Positions 1-11,410 of a stretch of DNA of 64,000 nucleotides are shown here, piece after piece. This DNA comes from Monosiga brevicollis MX1 (taxonomy: Eukaryota; Opisthokonta; Choanoflagellata; Craspedida; Salpingoecidae): contig NW_001865065.1 of the NCBI RefSeq assembly GCF_000002865.3, positions 209,690-273,689 on the forward strand, given 5' to 3'. The notes under the pieces are model-generated. The model had not been told where the DNA came from. It saw nothing but the letters and a program-made list of their open reading frames with translations, and ran no database searches. The position numbers and the translations under genes are program-made. The first letter of the stretch is position 1. Each line of letters begins with the position of its first letter.

Positions 1-231
1 GGTGGGGGTTTACCTTCCCCCCCCCCCCCCCCCCTCCTCTGACCCCCAATGCCTGCTGAATTCTTGATGCCCCTGATGGTGATACGCGCACTGGGCTCAC
101 TTGCAGGCGGGCATTATGTCCCCTCCCCAAAGTCAAACACCCCGGAGCGAGAAACTCTGCAATCGTTTTTGGAGCAATTTTGCAACATTGAGTAAATTCA
201 AGATGTCATATCAAGCCTTGCGTGCCTAGAC

Positions 232-3004
232 CTAGGCAGGAACGGCAGCGCCGTCGCCTCGGGGATCACTGCCCGCTGCCCACACCTGTGTGCATTGCCA
301 GGATATACGAAGGAAAGTTAGGAGGACATTTTGCGACATTAGCCAATTGATCCTTTTGCATGAGCATCTAAAGCGTGACATACCCGACGTGTTGTGCCGT
401 CGGACGCAGCTTGCATCTCCTGCGAAAAGAGGAAAACAAAGAGTGGGGGGGTAGAGAGAAATCAGCAGACGTGGCAAAGTAGACACGGCATGGTAAACGC
501 AGCTCCCCTGCTTTGGATGGAACGAAGAAAGACAACTATAGCAAGTGCAGGGCACAAACCTGGCGGATGACTTGACCGCGTCCAAAGCGAGAACGATCGT
601 AGCCAGTCAAGAGTTCTACTTCATGGCCCATGGCCGCAAGTTCAGCCTGCACTTGCGCCGAGATGCCTTCCTCCAACGCCACTCCGCCAGCAGCGCCTTC
701 GTGGCCCGGTCCGACACAAAAGCGAGCTAAAACGCAAATAAGAGATGTTTGTCATGACGCAGATAAAACCGCCAAGCTCATGTCCCACAAATGAGTCTAT
801 GCGGCCCATTGTTATAGAACACAATTGCAAGCCACGTACGCGCATCCAAGGCGGCTTGCGGGGAGAGCCCGTGCTGAATGAGGTTCAACAACACCTGGAC
901 GTGGCCTTGCGGTCTTGTGGCATCGAAAGAAATCAAAAAGAACAACAAGACGCGTTGTCAGGGCTTGAACCGCGGAGGTCAGGCGCAAATGGTGGTTATC
1001 GTGAGCCGCTATGAGACAAAGGCACAGTGACACTTACTGCATAAAGCCGCCCATAACGCCAAAGGTCATGTAAAGCTCGCCCGAGTCGGCGTTTGTGACC
1101 AAGCCCGGGATGATGGTGTGGTACGGTCGCTTTCTGGGGCCAATGCAGTTGGGGTGGCCTGTGCAGAGCGACGATCAGCACGTCCTGAACGCAAGGAAGG
1201 CTACACAATGCCAGGCAAGCATACCAGATTGAAGAACAAAATTGGCGCCTCGATTTTGGAGCGTAAAGCCGCAACCAGTGGGCACGAGGCAAGATCCAAA
1301 CCCCATGTAATTGGAATTGATAAAGGAACATGCATTGCCCGCCTTGTCCGTCACCTACGACCACGCACACAAGCTGGTGAGAAAGTTTGTCCGAGTCCAT
1401 CACGGAGAGCGCTTGCCAAGCAGAACTGGATTCGCTCGACGAGCACCATTATTCCTACCGTGAGCAAGACCGTGTCACAAGAATTGACAGGGGAACCGCG
1501 ATCGGGCTCGGCCATGGCCACGTCAGGCCGGATGAGCTTGGCACGCTGAGCAGCATATGACTCGGACAGGAGCTCTGCGATCGGGACGGCGCTCACGGCT
1601 GGATCGGCGACGTAAAAGGTGGTGTCAGCAAAGGCCAAGCGAACGGCTTCAATAACAAAATGCAGATACTGTGTCGAGTTGATCTCAAGGGATTCAAAAC
1701 CCGGAATGTGCTCAAGAATATTGAGAGCCAGAAGCGCGGTCAAGCCTTGGCCGTTGGGCGGCATCTCCCATAGTCGCACTCCAGCGTAATCAACGTAAAG
1801 AGGGTCATCCAAGGTGCTCCGGTGTTGTTCAAGGTCTTCCAGGGTCAAGATCCCACCATGCTCTTGCACACAGTCGACGATGGCTTGAGCAATACGGCCC
1901 TGATAGAAGCCACTTTTGCCTTTGCTGGCAAGCAGTTCAAAGGTGGCGGCCAGTTCGGGCATGACCATTACCTGACCTTCGGCGGGAGGCTGGCCTTGTA
2001 GGAGCATGGCCTGGCCACCCGGGTTGGCCGAGCTTTGCAAAGCACTGGCTTGAGCTCCCGCCCAGCTTCGAGCAGCAACATGATGGATGGGGGCACCTAG
2101 AGAGAGTCGTGAAGAGAGCACAGGATGATGTTGAGTGACAAGCACTTGGGTGCTCAGAAGGCTGGATACGAAGCGGGCGGGAGTCGCACGGGGTGGGTAT
2201 CAAGATGTGTGGCTGGGAACGTACCCTGGCGGGCTAGATCGATGGCTGGTTGAAGCACCTGCTGCATGGTCATGGTACCAAAGTGCTCGATGGTATCGAC
2301 CCAGCCGGCCGCCGCTCCGGGCACGGTGACGGTGAGAGCATGGTCCCAGGGGAGCTTATCACCAGCGATGCCGCTGGCTCGAACAGCCTCCAGGGTCGTG
2401 TTGGCTGAAGTGCGTCCGGATCCATTGAGACCATGCACCTTTTTGGTGGTGGCATCGAAATAGAGACAGAAACAGTCGCCTCCAATGCCGGTAGAACTGT
2501 AGGAAGCGGCACCAGCCTCTCCAAAGTGAGACCAGCCTCGAGAAAGTCATGACTGGTGTGGGCACCAACCGGAACATACCAGGGTTCCGTGACGTTGAGG
2601 GCTGCCGCCATGGCAACAGCCGCGTCGGCGGCATTGCCACCTATTGAGTTTTTTTATGTTTTTTTCGATCGGTCAAAGCCAAAAGAACGGAATCGCGGCG
2701 GCAAAGTCAGCGGAAGACCAGGCTTGTGCTGTGCCATCTGATCTGGCCGACTCGCCGTCTGAGAGGTGCACGACTTACCTTGGGCTAGAATCCTGCAGCC
2801 GATGGGCGACGGGCATGAAGATAATCAGGTTACGGGGCAAAGCATTACACTGTGAGGTGGATCACACGTGCTGCATAAACGCACGAGCCACGCTGTTCAG
2901 AGGCTAGCTCACCTTTGCCCGATGCGATTGGCCAGAGGCTGGGTGGAAGCCACCATGCCATCCAGGCTGAGCGCCGTCGAGCGCCGACTGTTAAAGTTCT
3001 CCAT
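232..3004 (-). CDS. Gamma-glutamyltransferase-like Ntn hydrolase (YwrD type), 11 exons
   Basis: Predicted glutathione hydrolase / gamma-glutamyl transferase that self-cleaves at a Thr. I could join 11 exons in frame with GT-AG borders: 2913-3004, 2779-2792, 2580-2640, 2225-2496, 1459-2096, 1225-1354, 1038-1158, 840-913, 560-726, 384-419 and 232-285, 1659 nt or 552 aa. Landmarks in order are [37 protein letters not shown], the DTVLLT block around residue 355 with the expected nucleophile Thr, the [12 protein letters not shown] loop, [26 protein letters not shown] and AGSDPRGDG near the C terminus. Length and motif order resemble the bacterial-type YwrD branch rather than animal membrane GGTs. 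No signal peptide or N-terminal anchor is visible, so it is probably cytosolic. Exon 2 is only 14 nt. The start ATG at 3004 precedes the conserved block directly. Divergent from the next gene. Confidence 0.93.
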
Positions 3005-3429
3005 GTTTTTTTCCCAACTGTCGGTCAGGCCAATCTCACAGCCGTTGGCCCTTCTCGTGTACAAATTGAGCTGCTGGGTCACCCAGTCAGTGCGATCTCA
3101 ACTCTGCCCGTGCCACAACACCGACCCGCAAAGAGAAACAGTATGTACAGAGGCAGACGGAGCTGGAGGAGACAGAAACCGAGACGGAGACATGAGACAA
3201 TAGATGAGACGGTAGCAGCGACAAATACATCAAAAGGTCAAGCCACAAGCCACGACCAGCCCGTCAAGGCAGTCAGACCCTGCGCTGTGACCCGAGTGTC
3301 GTGCCGCCACTTCCGAGCGCGCCAGCAGACCAGACCGTCAAGATCGCCTTTTTTTCTCTGACAAATGTCAGACAATTTGTCAAATTTTATGCTGACATTA
3401 TTGCGGTCGTCGGCGGTTGCAGAAGATGC

Positions 3430-3590
3430 TCGAAGAAACGAAGAAACGCACAGAGAGACAGAGAGACAGAGACAGAGAAGAGACAGAAAAGAGAGACCGA
3501 CACAGACACAGACACAGATAGCGACAGAGACACAGACACACAGACACGCAGATACAAACAGAGAAGAGATCAGACACAGATCCATATCAG
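3430..3590. repeat. Purine-rich GAGACA/GACACA microsatellite
   Basis: Irregular GAGACAGAGACAGAGA and GACACAGACACA tract in the interval between two divergent genes. The purine strand is plus, so the pyrimidine strand is the sense strand of the gamma-glutamyltransferase gene to the left. Open frames across it are low-complexity artefacts. Confidence 0.85.
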
Positions 3591-3755
3591 AGATAAGAGG
3601 GATGAAGAGCCAGAGTCAGAGATGGAAACGGTCGTTTGAGTCAAAGAAATTTAAAGAAGAGCGCGAGCAAACGTCAGACAAAGCGAGACACTGCATTTGT
3701 GTAAAATGGCGCTGCCGCTGTGTTCCGCTTCAGCGCATTTTTCATTTTCGCTCAT

Positions 3756-3823
3756 ACACACACACCACACACATACACTCTCTCTCTTTTTCTTTCTCTC
3801 TCTCACTCTCACTCTCTCTCGTG
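3756..3823. repeat. CA/CT-rich simple repeat
   Basis: CACACACCACACACA followed by CTCTCTCTTTTTCTTTCTCTCTCTCACTCTC on the plus strand, about 370 bp upstream of the ATG at 4190. The pyrimidine strand is the sense strand of the rightward ORF. Confidence 0.85.
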
Positions 3824-4189
3824 GTGCAAGGCTGGGTACTTGCGCTCTGGGCTGGTTGCTGGGCTGTTCCCTGCTGGGTCACGCTGCTTTTTCTTTCGAG
3901 GTACAAGCTGAGTGGCGCAGTGTCCCAAAACAACGTAGACACAGGATAGCACGCACGCACGCACGCACGGGTCAAGTCGTACCGGCTCAGCGGAACGAGG
4001 CGGTTCTCCTGCCCGTGCTCAACCCCCGACGACCGGCAGCCTCTTGTGTAGCTGTGCATTTTCTTCTTCTCTCCCTTGCGGCTTGCCAGCTTGGCCTGCA
4101 CTGCCGAATTCGCCCCGCCGTGCTTGCAGGCTCTGCCATTTGCCTGACACTTTGGCATTGTCACGTTTTGTACCGCTGCACCCGCGACC

Positions 4190-4495
4190 ATGACGCGATG
4201 CATGGTGGTCAAACGTCGGTATCGTCGCCTACCTGCTGAATTTCAGGACCTACAAGCCAAGTCGCTCGACCATGAGGCAGCCCAACTGCACCGTCGCTCC
4301 ATCTACAACTGGGACCCAGCCATCTTCAACCTGCTGCCCGTGGAGTACATTGCTCTGCGCCGCCGCCTCCGGCCTCACCCCGAACTCTACGCCGACCTGA
4401 CCCTCGCCCGCCAACGCATGCATCAGCACCGGTCTGCCCAGCGACGCCGTCGCCACCTTCGCCGCCTGCGCCACCCCCGCCTGCTCCGCCGCTAG
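4190..4495 (+). CDS. Short basic ORF, 101 aa, unknown
   Basis: Single-exon reading frame that starts at GACCATGACG and ends TAG at 4495. The product is strongly basic: the middle has an IYNWDPAIFNLLPVEYIAL segment and the C terminus is an Arg/His-rich tail. I do not recognise the family. It lies in the expected position and orientation for a gene paired divergently with the gamma-glutamyltransferase, with a CT tract upstream and an A-rich stretch with AATAAAAAA about 70 bp after the stop that could serve polyadenylation. The Arg-rich tail could equally come from a GC-rich non-coding stretch. No signal peptide or membrane segment is seen. Confidence 0.4.
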   Translation: MTRCMVVKRRYRRLPAEFQDLQAKSLDHEAAQLHRRSIYNWDPAIFNLLPVEYIALRRRLRPHPELYADLTLARQRMHQHRSAQRRRRHLRRLRHPRLLRR

Positions 4496-5744
4496 CCGCG
4501 AACGGGCATCCGGCCTGCCCGATGGGCCAAGCAAGCTGCAAACAGACTTGCCGCAAAGCTTTAAAAAAATGAAAAAAAAAATAAAAAAGTAGAATAAGGG
4601 ATTGACACCCACACCCGAAAACCCGATTCAGGGCTCTTGCGCACGGCCCGAGCCGTGGAGGCCCGTCTTTTTATCCGCTTTGCCCCCTCTCAGAAAAACT
4701 CGAATTGACCATTGATTTTCATTTTACAATCGCTTTTTTGTTTTGACTGAGGGCAGTTCCATGTTTTGCTGGCCCTGTCGTTTGCAAGGGGGATGCCGTC
4801 ACGAAAAGGACGGGCCCGTGACCTTTTTGGTGTCTTGCACCGGACGCAAACCCGAGCCGCGGTGACTGCCGGCTGAGCGGGGCAATATGAAGGAGGAGGA
4901 GGTGTCACCCACTTTGCCAACCTTGCACACGTGCATCCACCTGTCGCCGGAAGTTGCATTTCTCCTCGACATGTTCACGAGTCTATACTTCGAGACCCAC
5001 CCCAACCGAGTACTGCGGACTCAATGGTGCCCATTTTCTCATGCACCTGGCCACGGTCCAGACACACGAGCCTCTGCCACGAGCCGACGGCGACCAAAAC
5101 ATTTTCCATTTTTCGGCTTTTTTTCGTTTTTTCGTTTTTCATTCGTTTTGTTTTGAAACTCCTTTGCATTGGCTTTTACAAGGCATTGATGCGGTATTTA
5201 TGGAGATTATTGCAGTTTTATTAATATCTCCAAGCCGAGTTTATGTACTATAAATGTACGTTTGAGCGTCATCGGAGTACTAATTTTTTCGTACTGACAT
5301 GTGAACATGATGATGATGATGACTCCGTGTCCGTGTCCTCGTGAGATGTGAGGTCCAGTCTTGCGAGCAACGTCTGCGTTGATTTCATTGGGACGAGGCG
5401 GCCGCATTGCGGCTGACGTAACCATTCGAGAGCATCACACGAGCTAGCAAAGGTTGCGCCCTACCACACCAGCGCTCGCTTTGAAGGACTTGAAAGCAGG
5501 AGCATGGCGCACTGCAGCAGCTCGTTGTGCTGATGAGTATGGAGTCTTTCTCATAAAACACGTCAACATAGGGTTCACCCCCTTCATCCCCTCATTCCCT
5601 GCGGCGCAAGCACGATGAGCACGAAGGCAAAATCAAGTGGTTAGTTTTGCATTTTTTTTTCATCCTCTGTCTCGCCGCCAATCACTGGTCCCAACCCCAG
5701 CACGATAGTCACGACATTCGACCGGCGTGCCCGGCACTTCCAGC
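4496..5744. other. Intergenic, no supported gene
   Basis: An A-rich stretch at 4560-4592 follows the preceding ORF. The rest has T-rich runs (5100-5160) and short frames without recognisable protein signal. A short open start at 5614 could in principle be an upstream exon of the next gene, but the acceptors I tested gave immediate stops, so I do not include it. Confidence 0.6.
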
Positions 5745-6740
5745 ATGAACCCGGGCGAGGCTCACATGGACATCCTTTCAACGGCCCAGCCACAGGAGCA
5801 AATATATTTAGCGCCAAACTTCTTCGGGCATTACCCCCTCCCCTTGCACACTCAACAGGACCAGGCACATCAAGCCCCCTACAGCTCGGGGACCCCGCAC
5901 CATGGCGCAAGCCATTGTCTGCCACCGATCACCCATCAAGCTGGTTTCTACAGCAACCCCAACATTCCAACATCGTGCCCACCATTCGTTCAGCCCTTTT
6001 GGCCCGCCCACGTTGCTGCTTCGAGCATCGCGACGCAGGCGTTGCCTGCTGTTTCCATTTCAGTTGCGCAATCTCATCCATTTCTGAGCCCAGCTGACGA
6101 GAATGTGTTCCCACTCTCCCTACCAAACCCACCAGGATTCGGGCCTTTTGCGACGTCAGACATGGCTGCCTCGCCAACCTTCGTGTCTGAAAGCTTCCTC
6201 CCACTTCGAGCCGAGGAAGCATTGACCAGCCCTCACATCCCGCATGCAGCGCAGGCCTCGGGCCCGAGTGACCTGACTTCTGGCCCCGTCCGTGTGTCAC
6301 CCACGGTTGAACAAGATGCAGCCCAGCCGCCCACCCCCGACATGCTCTCATCCACAACTGGGCCGGATTCCCGCATGCCCTTATCCAACCAACCTCAATC
6401 AACGCCACCGCTTCAGACTGTGGCCGGGCCCAGGCCATTGCGCCTCCCCCTACCAGCAGATTTGAAAAAGTTTGAAGGACCCATACCACGACTTCACCGG
6501 CTGCGCAATCCTCCAAAGTACCGATGGGACGAGACCGTGCTCAAGTTTACAGGTCCAGAACGAGAAGATATGCTTGCGCTCCTTGCTGGCCGAGAGACTG
6601 CTGATCATCAAGAAATTTTTCAAGACTATAAAGCTGCATCACGTCGTGCCGTGTGGCGTATGCATGGACGCAAATGCCGCACCAAAGCCAGGGCCACTTC
6701 TTTACAAGGCACCTCACAGGATCCTGTTAATCCTGCTTGA
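5745..6740 (+). CDS. Proline-rich low-complexity protein with basic C-terminal block
   Basis: Uninterrupted frame of about 331 aa from the first ATG (5745), with in-frame sequence a few codons upstream that lacks an ATG. Residues 1 to about 235 are rich in Pro, Ser, Gln, Thr and His, with no transmembrane or signal segment. From about residue 240 the composition changes to an ordered-looking basic region (RLHRLRNPPKYRWDETVLKF, then EREDMLALLAGRETADHQEI and RRAVWRMHGRKCRTKARA), which could be a nucleic-acid-binding domain. I do not recognise a family. The stop codon lies inside the first unit of a 36-bp tandem repeat. Single-exon structure is unusual here, but the long open frame with coherent composition makes a real gene likely. 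Function unassigned. Confidence 0.55.
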   Translation: MNPGEAHMDILSTAQPQEQIYLAPNFFGHYPLPLHTQQDQAHQAPYSSGTPHHGASHCLPPITHQAGFYSNPNIPTSCPPFVQPFWPAHVAASSIATQALPAVSISVAQSHPFLSPADENVFPLSLPNPPGFGPFATSDMAASPTFVSESFLPLRAEEALTSPHIPHAAQASGPSDLTSGPVRVSPTVEQDAAQPPTPDMLSSTTGPDSRMPLSNQPQSTPPLQTVAGPRPLRLPLPADLKKFEGPIPRLHRLRNPPKYRWDETVLKFTGPEREDMLALLAGRETADHQEIFQDYKAASRRAVWRMHGRKCRTKARATSLQGTSQDPVNPA

Positions 6741-6834
6741 TCGAGTTCTTAGAGTTTGCCTGTTGATCCTGCTTGAACGAGTTCTTCGAGTTTGCCTGTT
6801 GATCCTGCTTGAACGAGTTTTTAGAGTTTGTCTC
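6727..6834. repeat. 36-bp minisatellite, three copies
   Basis: Three head-to-tail 36-bp units (6727-6762, 6763-6798, 6799-6834) with consensus starting TTGATCCTGCTTGAACGAG and ending AGAGTTTGCCTG. They differ at only a few positions. The array overlaps the last codons and 3' flank of the proline-rich gene, between two convergent genes. Confidence 0.95.
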
Positions 6835-7113
6835 ATAAATCGAGTTATTTATGCTGCTTTTCATGAAACCTGGCTTGTAAATGGCACTGCTCGGTCGAGG
6901 TAGAGCTGACAGACGCTCGAGTTGTCCGTGGAAGGTAAACTGACGCATTGACGAGAGATGCATACTCGCTTGAGAATTCTTGCCACCATGGGCAACGACA
7001 CAGCCAACACCACAACGCATGCACTCCCAGTCAAGAACCAAATGGCGAGTCAAACCAGTTGACAAACAATCCAGGAATACAAGGGCTGGGCCCCTCCTGC
7101 ATCGACTGCCAGA

Positions 7114-10100
7114 CTAAGCGTGGCCTGGCCCTACAACTTGAAAGTTGGGCCACTGACCAGTTGCCTGAACCTTAGAAAGAATGTCCAAGACTTGCAGCAG
7201 CACGTATGCATCCAGGGCTGAGGCAAATCGACGCGCTCAGTGAGAAAAGGGGAGCAAGCGAGAGGGTCAGGAAAAGAGTGGTGGCAGATGGTACAACACT
7301 GCCCAAAATGAGCAACTCACCAGCATAGTGCAAACTCTCTGGCCGGAGCGGACGTCGTTCCCAATCGGCCAGCTGTTCATGCTTGGCCAAAGATACGCCA
7401 ACCAAGCCTGATCGCCAGCGCGTACCCAGACGTGAGCTCGACGGAACGGCAATCTCGGGTAGATGCGTCCGCGCGCATTCGAGGCAATTCACCTTGGACA
7501 AGATCAGCCAAGGATATACGGGGCGAACTGCCCTGCCACTTGTCGGGATATGTAGGAGGTACAGGTATGGTCTGCTGAAGCTGTGCTACCGTATCCATCA
7601 CATCAAGGACACGCTGCCCGACCAATTCACCATCGACACCTGCGCTCTTGAGCTGATCACGATCGCTCATGACGCCAAAGCCTAAGTCAACGAGAGGTTG
7701 CACAAATGCACGTTCAGGACAGCCAGCTCTATCTCAATGCGTGCAGGTTGTGCAGGGTGGCATACAACCCCGACAGGACGAAATGCGCACACATCAGTTG
7801 ACGCACCGATGATAGGTGTAAGCTGCAAGAGCCGAGTGGCAAAGGCACAAAAGTCAAAAACTCCGGGCTCGGCGCACGCGTCAATGACATATACGGCCGA
7901 CTTGGTGGCCAGCTGCATGATGCCCAGACGCCTATTCCGCCCGACATGGTGCGGTGAGAAGCCGAGCTGCTTCAAGCAAAAGAAAAAGAAGGAAGCATTC
8001 AGAGGTGCGAAGACTGCGTACGTGTCATCGTAGAGAGAAACCGTGCCTGCCCACTCGCAATCAAAGCTGATGGGACGTTGCATCGCGGCGTCTGCTTTAA
8101 CATCGGCGAGCACTGCTGCAGCTTGCTCTTCTGTGCCCACGAAAATCGGCTCCTGCACAACAGAGTATCAGTTGAACGTGTATACAGCGCCTCGCGAGTC
8201 AGACAGCCCGCACAGACCTTATCGAGGGGCAGGAGAAAATGAGTTGTGTCTTGGCGGGCGCGCCAGCTGGAATAAGGCTCGACGGGGATCTCATAAGGAT
8301 TGATCACGTTGCTTTTCTTTGCCGTCACTTGCACTGAGCGCAGAAATTTAGCCATGCGCTGTCGAGGCACATGAACAGGTAAGCCAATTGATTTGAACGC
8401 AAAAGAAAGCCATCCATGCCTGACATCCACGGTCATGAGAGCCTGAGGAAGGGGGTCTAGCATAAGGTTGTTGACAAACCCAGATAAGTTCTGCAATGCC
8501 CAGTGCCGTGTCGTTGCTCTTGCGATACTCCTTGAGCAGATAGCGAAAGGAGGCATTGTCGGCATTGTCAACCAAGAAACTTGCGTTGCGCACATTTGCT
8601 CGCGGAAACTTTTTGATGAGCTTGAGGGCTTCCGATGAGAACTTTCGGAGATCCTGAGCACCAAAAGTAGCGAGCAAGACTGTGAGAGCATCGCTGGAAA
8701 AGAACGGGAAAACTGTTGCTTCTCAAGTGAACTTGGGTCGCTGACTCGAGAATGTCAAACGCCACTAGTAAAAAGGTACCTTGATGGGCTGCTGTGTTGC
8801 ACAGGGGAGCTTGCGATCGGGGCGGAGCTGCTCGAAGATGGTTTGCAAGTTTTTGTCTTTTGTCGCGAAAATGTGGTCCCAAAGAGTGACAAGAAAACTT
8901 TGCAATTCTGCGTTATCCAAAGTTGTTGCCACCTTTGAGGCTAATTTGAGTTCTTGTAAGCATGTGAGGAGGAGCAGAATCTAGCGAGTCGGGGATGCAA
9001 ACAGCATGTGAAGATGAGGGCGAACAAGGGTGATGGAAAAGAAAAAAAAAACCAAAACCTATAGTGGTGGAGGTTCACCTGTTTAATCTCGTGCACTGGA
9101 AGTCGGTCAAGGAGATTGGCATGCAAAAGGGCTCGAACATTCGCACAAAAAATGGGCGCCGGGGTGGCATCACTCCACAGATTTGAGGTGACTGCGAGCA
9201 CAAAGTGATCAGTGAAATCCATCTGGAAAGACGCGAACGAGAGACCCGGGCGGATCGACGGTACGCACTGTGATCATAGAGGGCATCAGGCTCAGTCAAA
9301 GCAACGGCACCAGCAACTTTTTCCAGAAGATGGGCGCCAAAAGAACGCCACTCCCGCAGAAGCTAATCGCATGATCAGCGGTGAGCATCCGGACGCGAGA
9401 TCAGGATCGGTGTTGGAAGGGACAAGAACACAAACGCGAGCAGGCAATGACGATGCGAGAGAAAAGTCCCGAGCACGGACCAGAGGCACGGCTTCAATAA
9501 GCATGGCAGGCATGGCGCGTCCAAGGAAGCCTTGCTGACGATACAATAGCTCCAAAAGTTTCTTGTGAGAAGTTTTGCAACAAAAGGTCGGATGACGGCG
9601 AGAAGCACAAGAGCCGGCGGGTGAAAGCCACATGAGAAAAGTCGCCAAAGTTTTGAAGTCTCAAAATGGTGTCATGGGCGGCGGCATGGACGGCAGTAGG
9701 CCCTCTACAAGCTGACAGACCTTGAAGAAGTAATGCGTCAATTCGGACTCGCCCAAAACACTGTGCAGCTGAGGTAGCCAACACGCCAAGGACCGAACCG
9801 GCAGCCATGGGGGGGATGAGCACGAGGCAGCCCATACAGAAAGATGAAATGAGGAGGAGTGTGGGGCGGGTGCTCACCTTGACGAGAAAAGCCTTTCCCA
9901 GGTTTTGAGGCACAGCGGGGGCATCCCGATGCCAAGTGAGACTGGTCAGATCAGCCCGATCAGGCTGATACCAAAACAGCAGCACGTTCAACAGCCTGGC
10001 AGCAGCCGCATCAGCCAAATGCTCGGGTGACTGTTTTACGTGTTCTTGCCCAGACTTATCCCCCTCACCGCACACGGCCGAAGCCTGCTCCGCCGCCTGC

Positions 10101-10162
10101 AGCGCCGCGCGGGTCTCCTCGGCCGTGCGGGTCATCACTTCGACCTCGGTGGGCGTCGACAT
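7114..10162 (-). CDS. EXD3/Mut-7-like DEDDy 3'-5' exonuclease
   Basis: Multi-exon gene. The N-terminal part starts at ATG 10162 (MSTPTEVEVMTRTAEE) and is helical and poorly conserved, with exons near 10162-9878, 9870-9600, 9540-9300, 9222-9070, 8900-8790, 8690-8540 and 8420-8220. The C-terminal half is an RNase D-type exonuclease: motif I FDCEW (around 8070), then RRLGIMQLAT and AVYVIDA, motif II region GFGVMSDRDQLKSAG (about 7680-7640), and motif III spread over a splice junction as HYAALDAYVLL (7325 joined to 7228), which supplies the Tyr and Asp. The block LADWERRPLRPESLHYA is typical of the EXD/Mut-7 branch. The protein stops about 30 residues after motif III (TAG at 7114), so the C-terminal Mut7-C nuclease module of vertebrate EXD3 is absent. 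Predicted to trim RNA 3' ends. Several inner splice borders were not fully resolved. Confidence 0.8.
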
Positions 10163-10690
10163 GATGAGCGTGTGACGGGGAACGGCTGTAAAATGCTGAC
10201 AATTCAATCTACGAACACAGTCACGATAACCAACAGTGTTGTTAGAGCTCTGTTGTTATTGCGCAACGTTATGTGATGTCATCCCGTGTCATGGCTAGCA
10301 CAGCATTATTAATGCATGACTAAGACGAGTTTATGAAGAAAATATGAATCTCAACCTTGTACTACCTTGAGAATTTCAGGTAGTTGTTGCTGTATAAAAG
10401 CTAGTTTGTGCAGGTAGATTGGTTTGGCACTCCACCAAGCGAGTGAGATCGCGAACCATATGGCGGCGCGCAAATGGCGGCGCAAAGGGCGACGATGGCT
10501 GCCTCTCACACAGTGCCACAGTGCCAGCTTCAACCGTGTGAACCGTCAACTGTGCGGCTGCAGATACATGCTGGAAATGGAATGTGAAGTGATTGCAGCC
10601 TCCAAAAACCAAACACGCGCCCAGAATGGGTGATACGCCCGCTGTCGTCCCTGATCTCGACCCACGCAATCAGATTCCGATCTCCCGCAG

Positions 10691-10692
<2 letters not shown>

Positions 10693-10731
<39 letters not shown>

Positions 10732-10786
10732 TCGCTCTTTCTCTCTCACACACACACTCTCTCTCTCTCTCTCTCTCGCTCTCGGT
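10693..10786. repeat. CT microsatellite in divergent promoter
   Basis: Near-continuous CTCTCT with short CACACA interruptions on the plus strand, in the interval between the exonuclease gene and the acyl-CoA synthetase. A second, degenerate TCCTCTTCC tract follows at 11060-11125. No coding signal here. Confidence 0.92.
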
Positions 10787-11410
10787 TTGTTGTAGTGATG
10801 TTTTCGCATGTTGCTGCGTTGTGTGAGTTCTTGTCTATATCAACACGACATGTTGTCGTTGGCAGTGATCACACACAGTGTTTCCCTACCAACACCGGGT
10901 CAAGTTATCGTAGCAAAAACATCAGTTATTGTCGCTTCCTCGTGTGCACATTGGCATTTTTTTGTCACCATCAGGTAGATGTGGTCGCGCCGTCCTCCAG
11001 ACTCCTGGGACCCTCCTGGGCATCCAGTGGCATCCAGTGGGGCATCCAGTGGCAGCGGCTCTACTCTGTCCTCTTCCTCCTCTTCCTCTTCCTCTTCCTT
11101 TCCCTTCCTCTTCCTCTTTCTGTTTGGCTCTGTGTTTTGGAGCGAGTGGGGGATCGCGTCGCCGTTGTGGGCATGTGATCCTTTGGCGTTGTACCGCCAC
11201 GTTGGCACGCCCCCTTGGCTTTCGCAGCGCACGACTGCCGATCGACATGCCCTGCTCTCCTCTTGCCTTTTCCTAAAACCCAACCCCTTGTGTATACCCA
11301 CATACCACTCGTTCCGATTGTTCACGAGCGACTGAAGCCTTACCGCGCATCTGTCTGTGCTTCGACCGCCATCAGGCCTTTGAAGCGCATCCAATCGCCG
11401 CCGCGCCACG

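Noticed and set aside
3301-3949. Plus-strand frames rich in Thr-Asp and Arg-Asp
   Set aside because: Simple-repeat translation in a promoter interval; no conserved block.
5929-6516. Minus-strand frame opposite the proline-rich protein
   Set aside because: Composition (Gly/Trp/Arg) is the reverse complement of Pro-rich codons; no motif.
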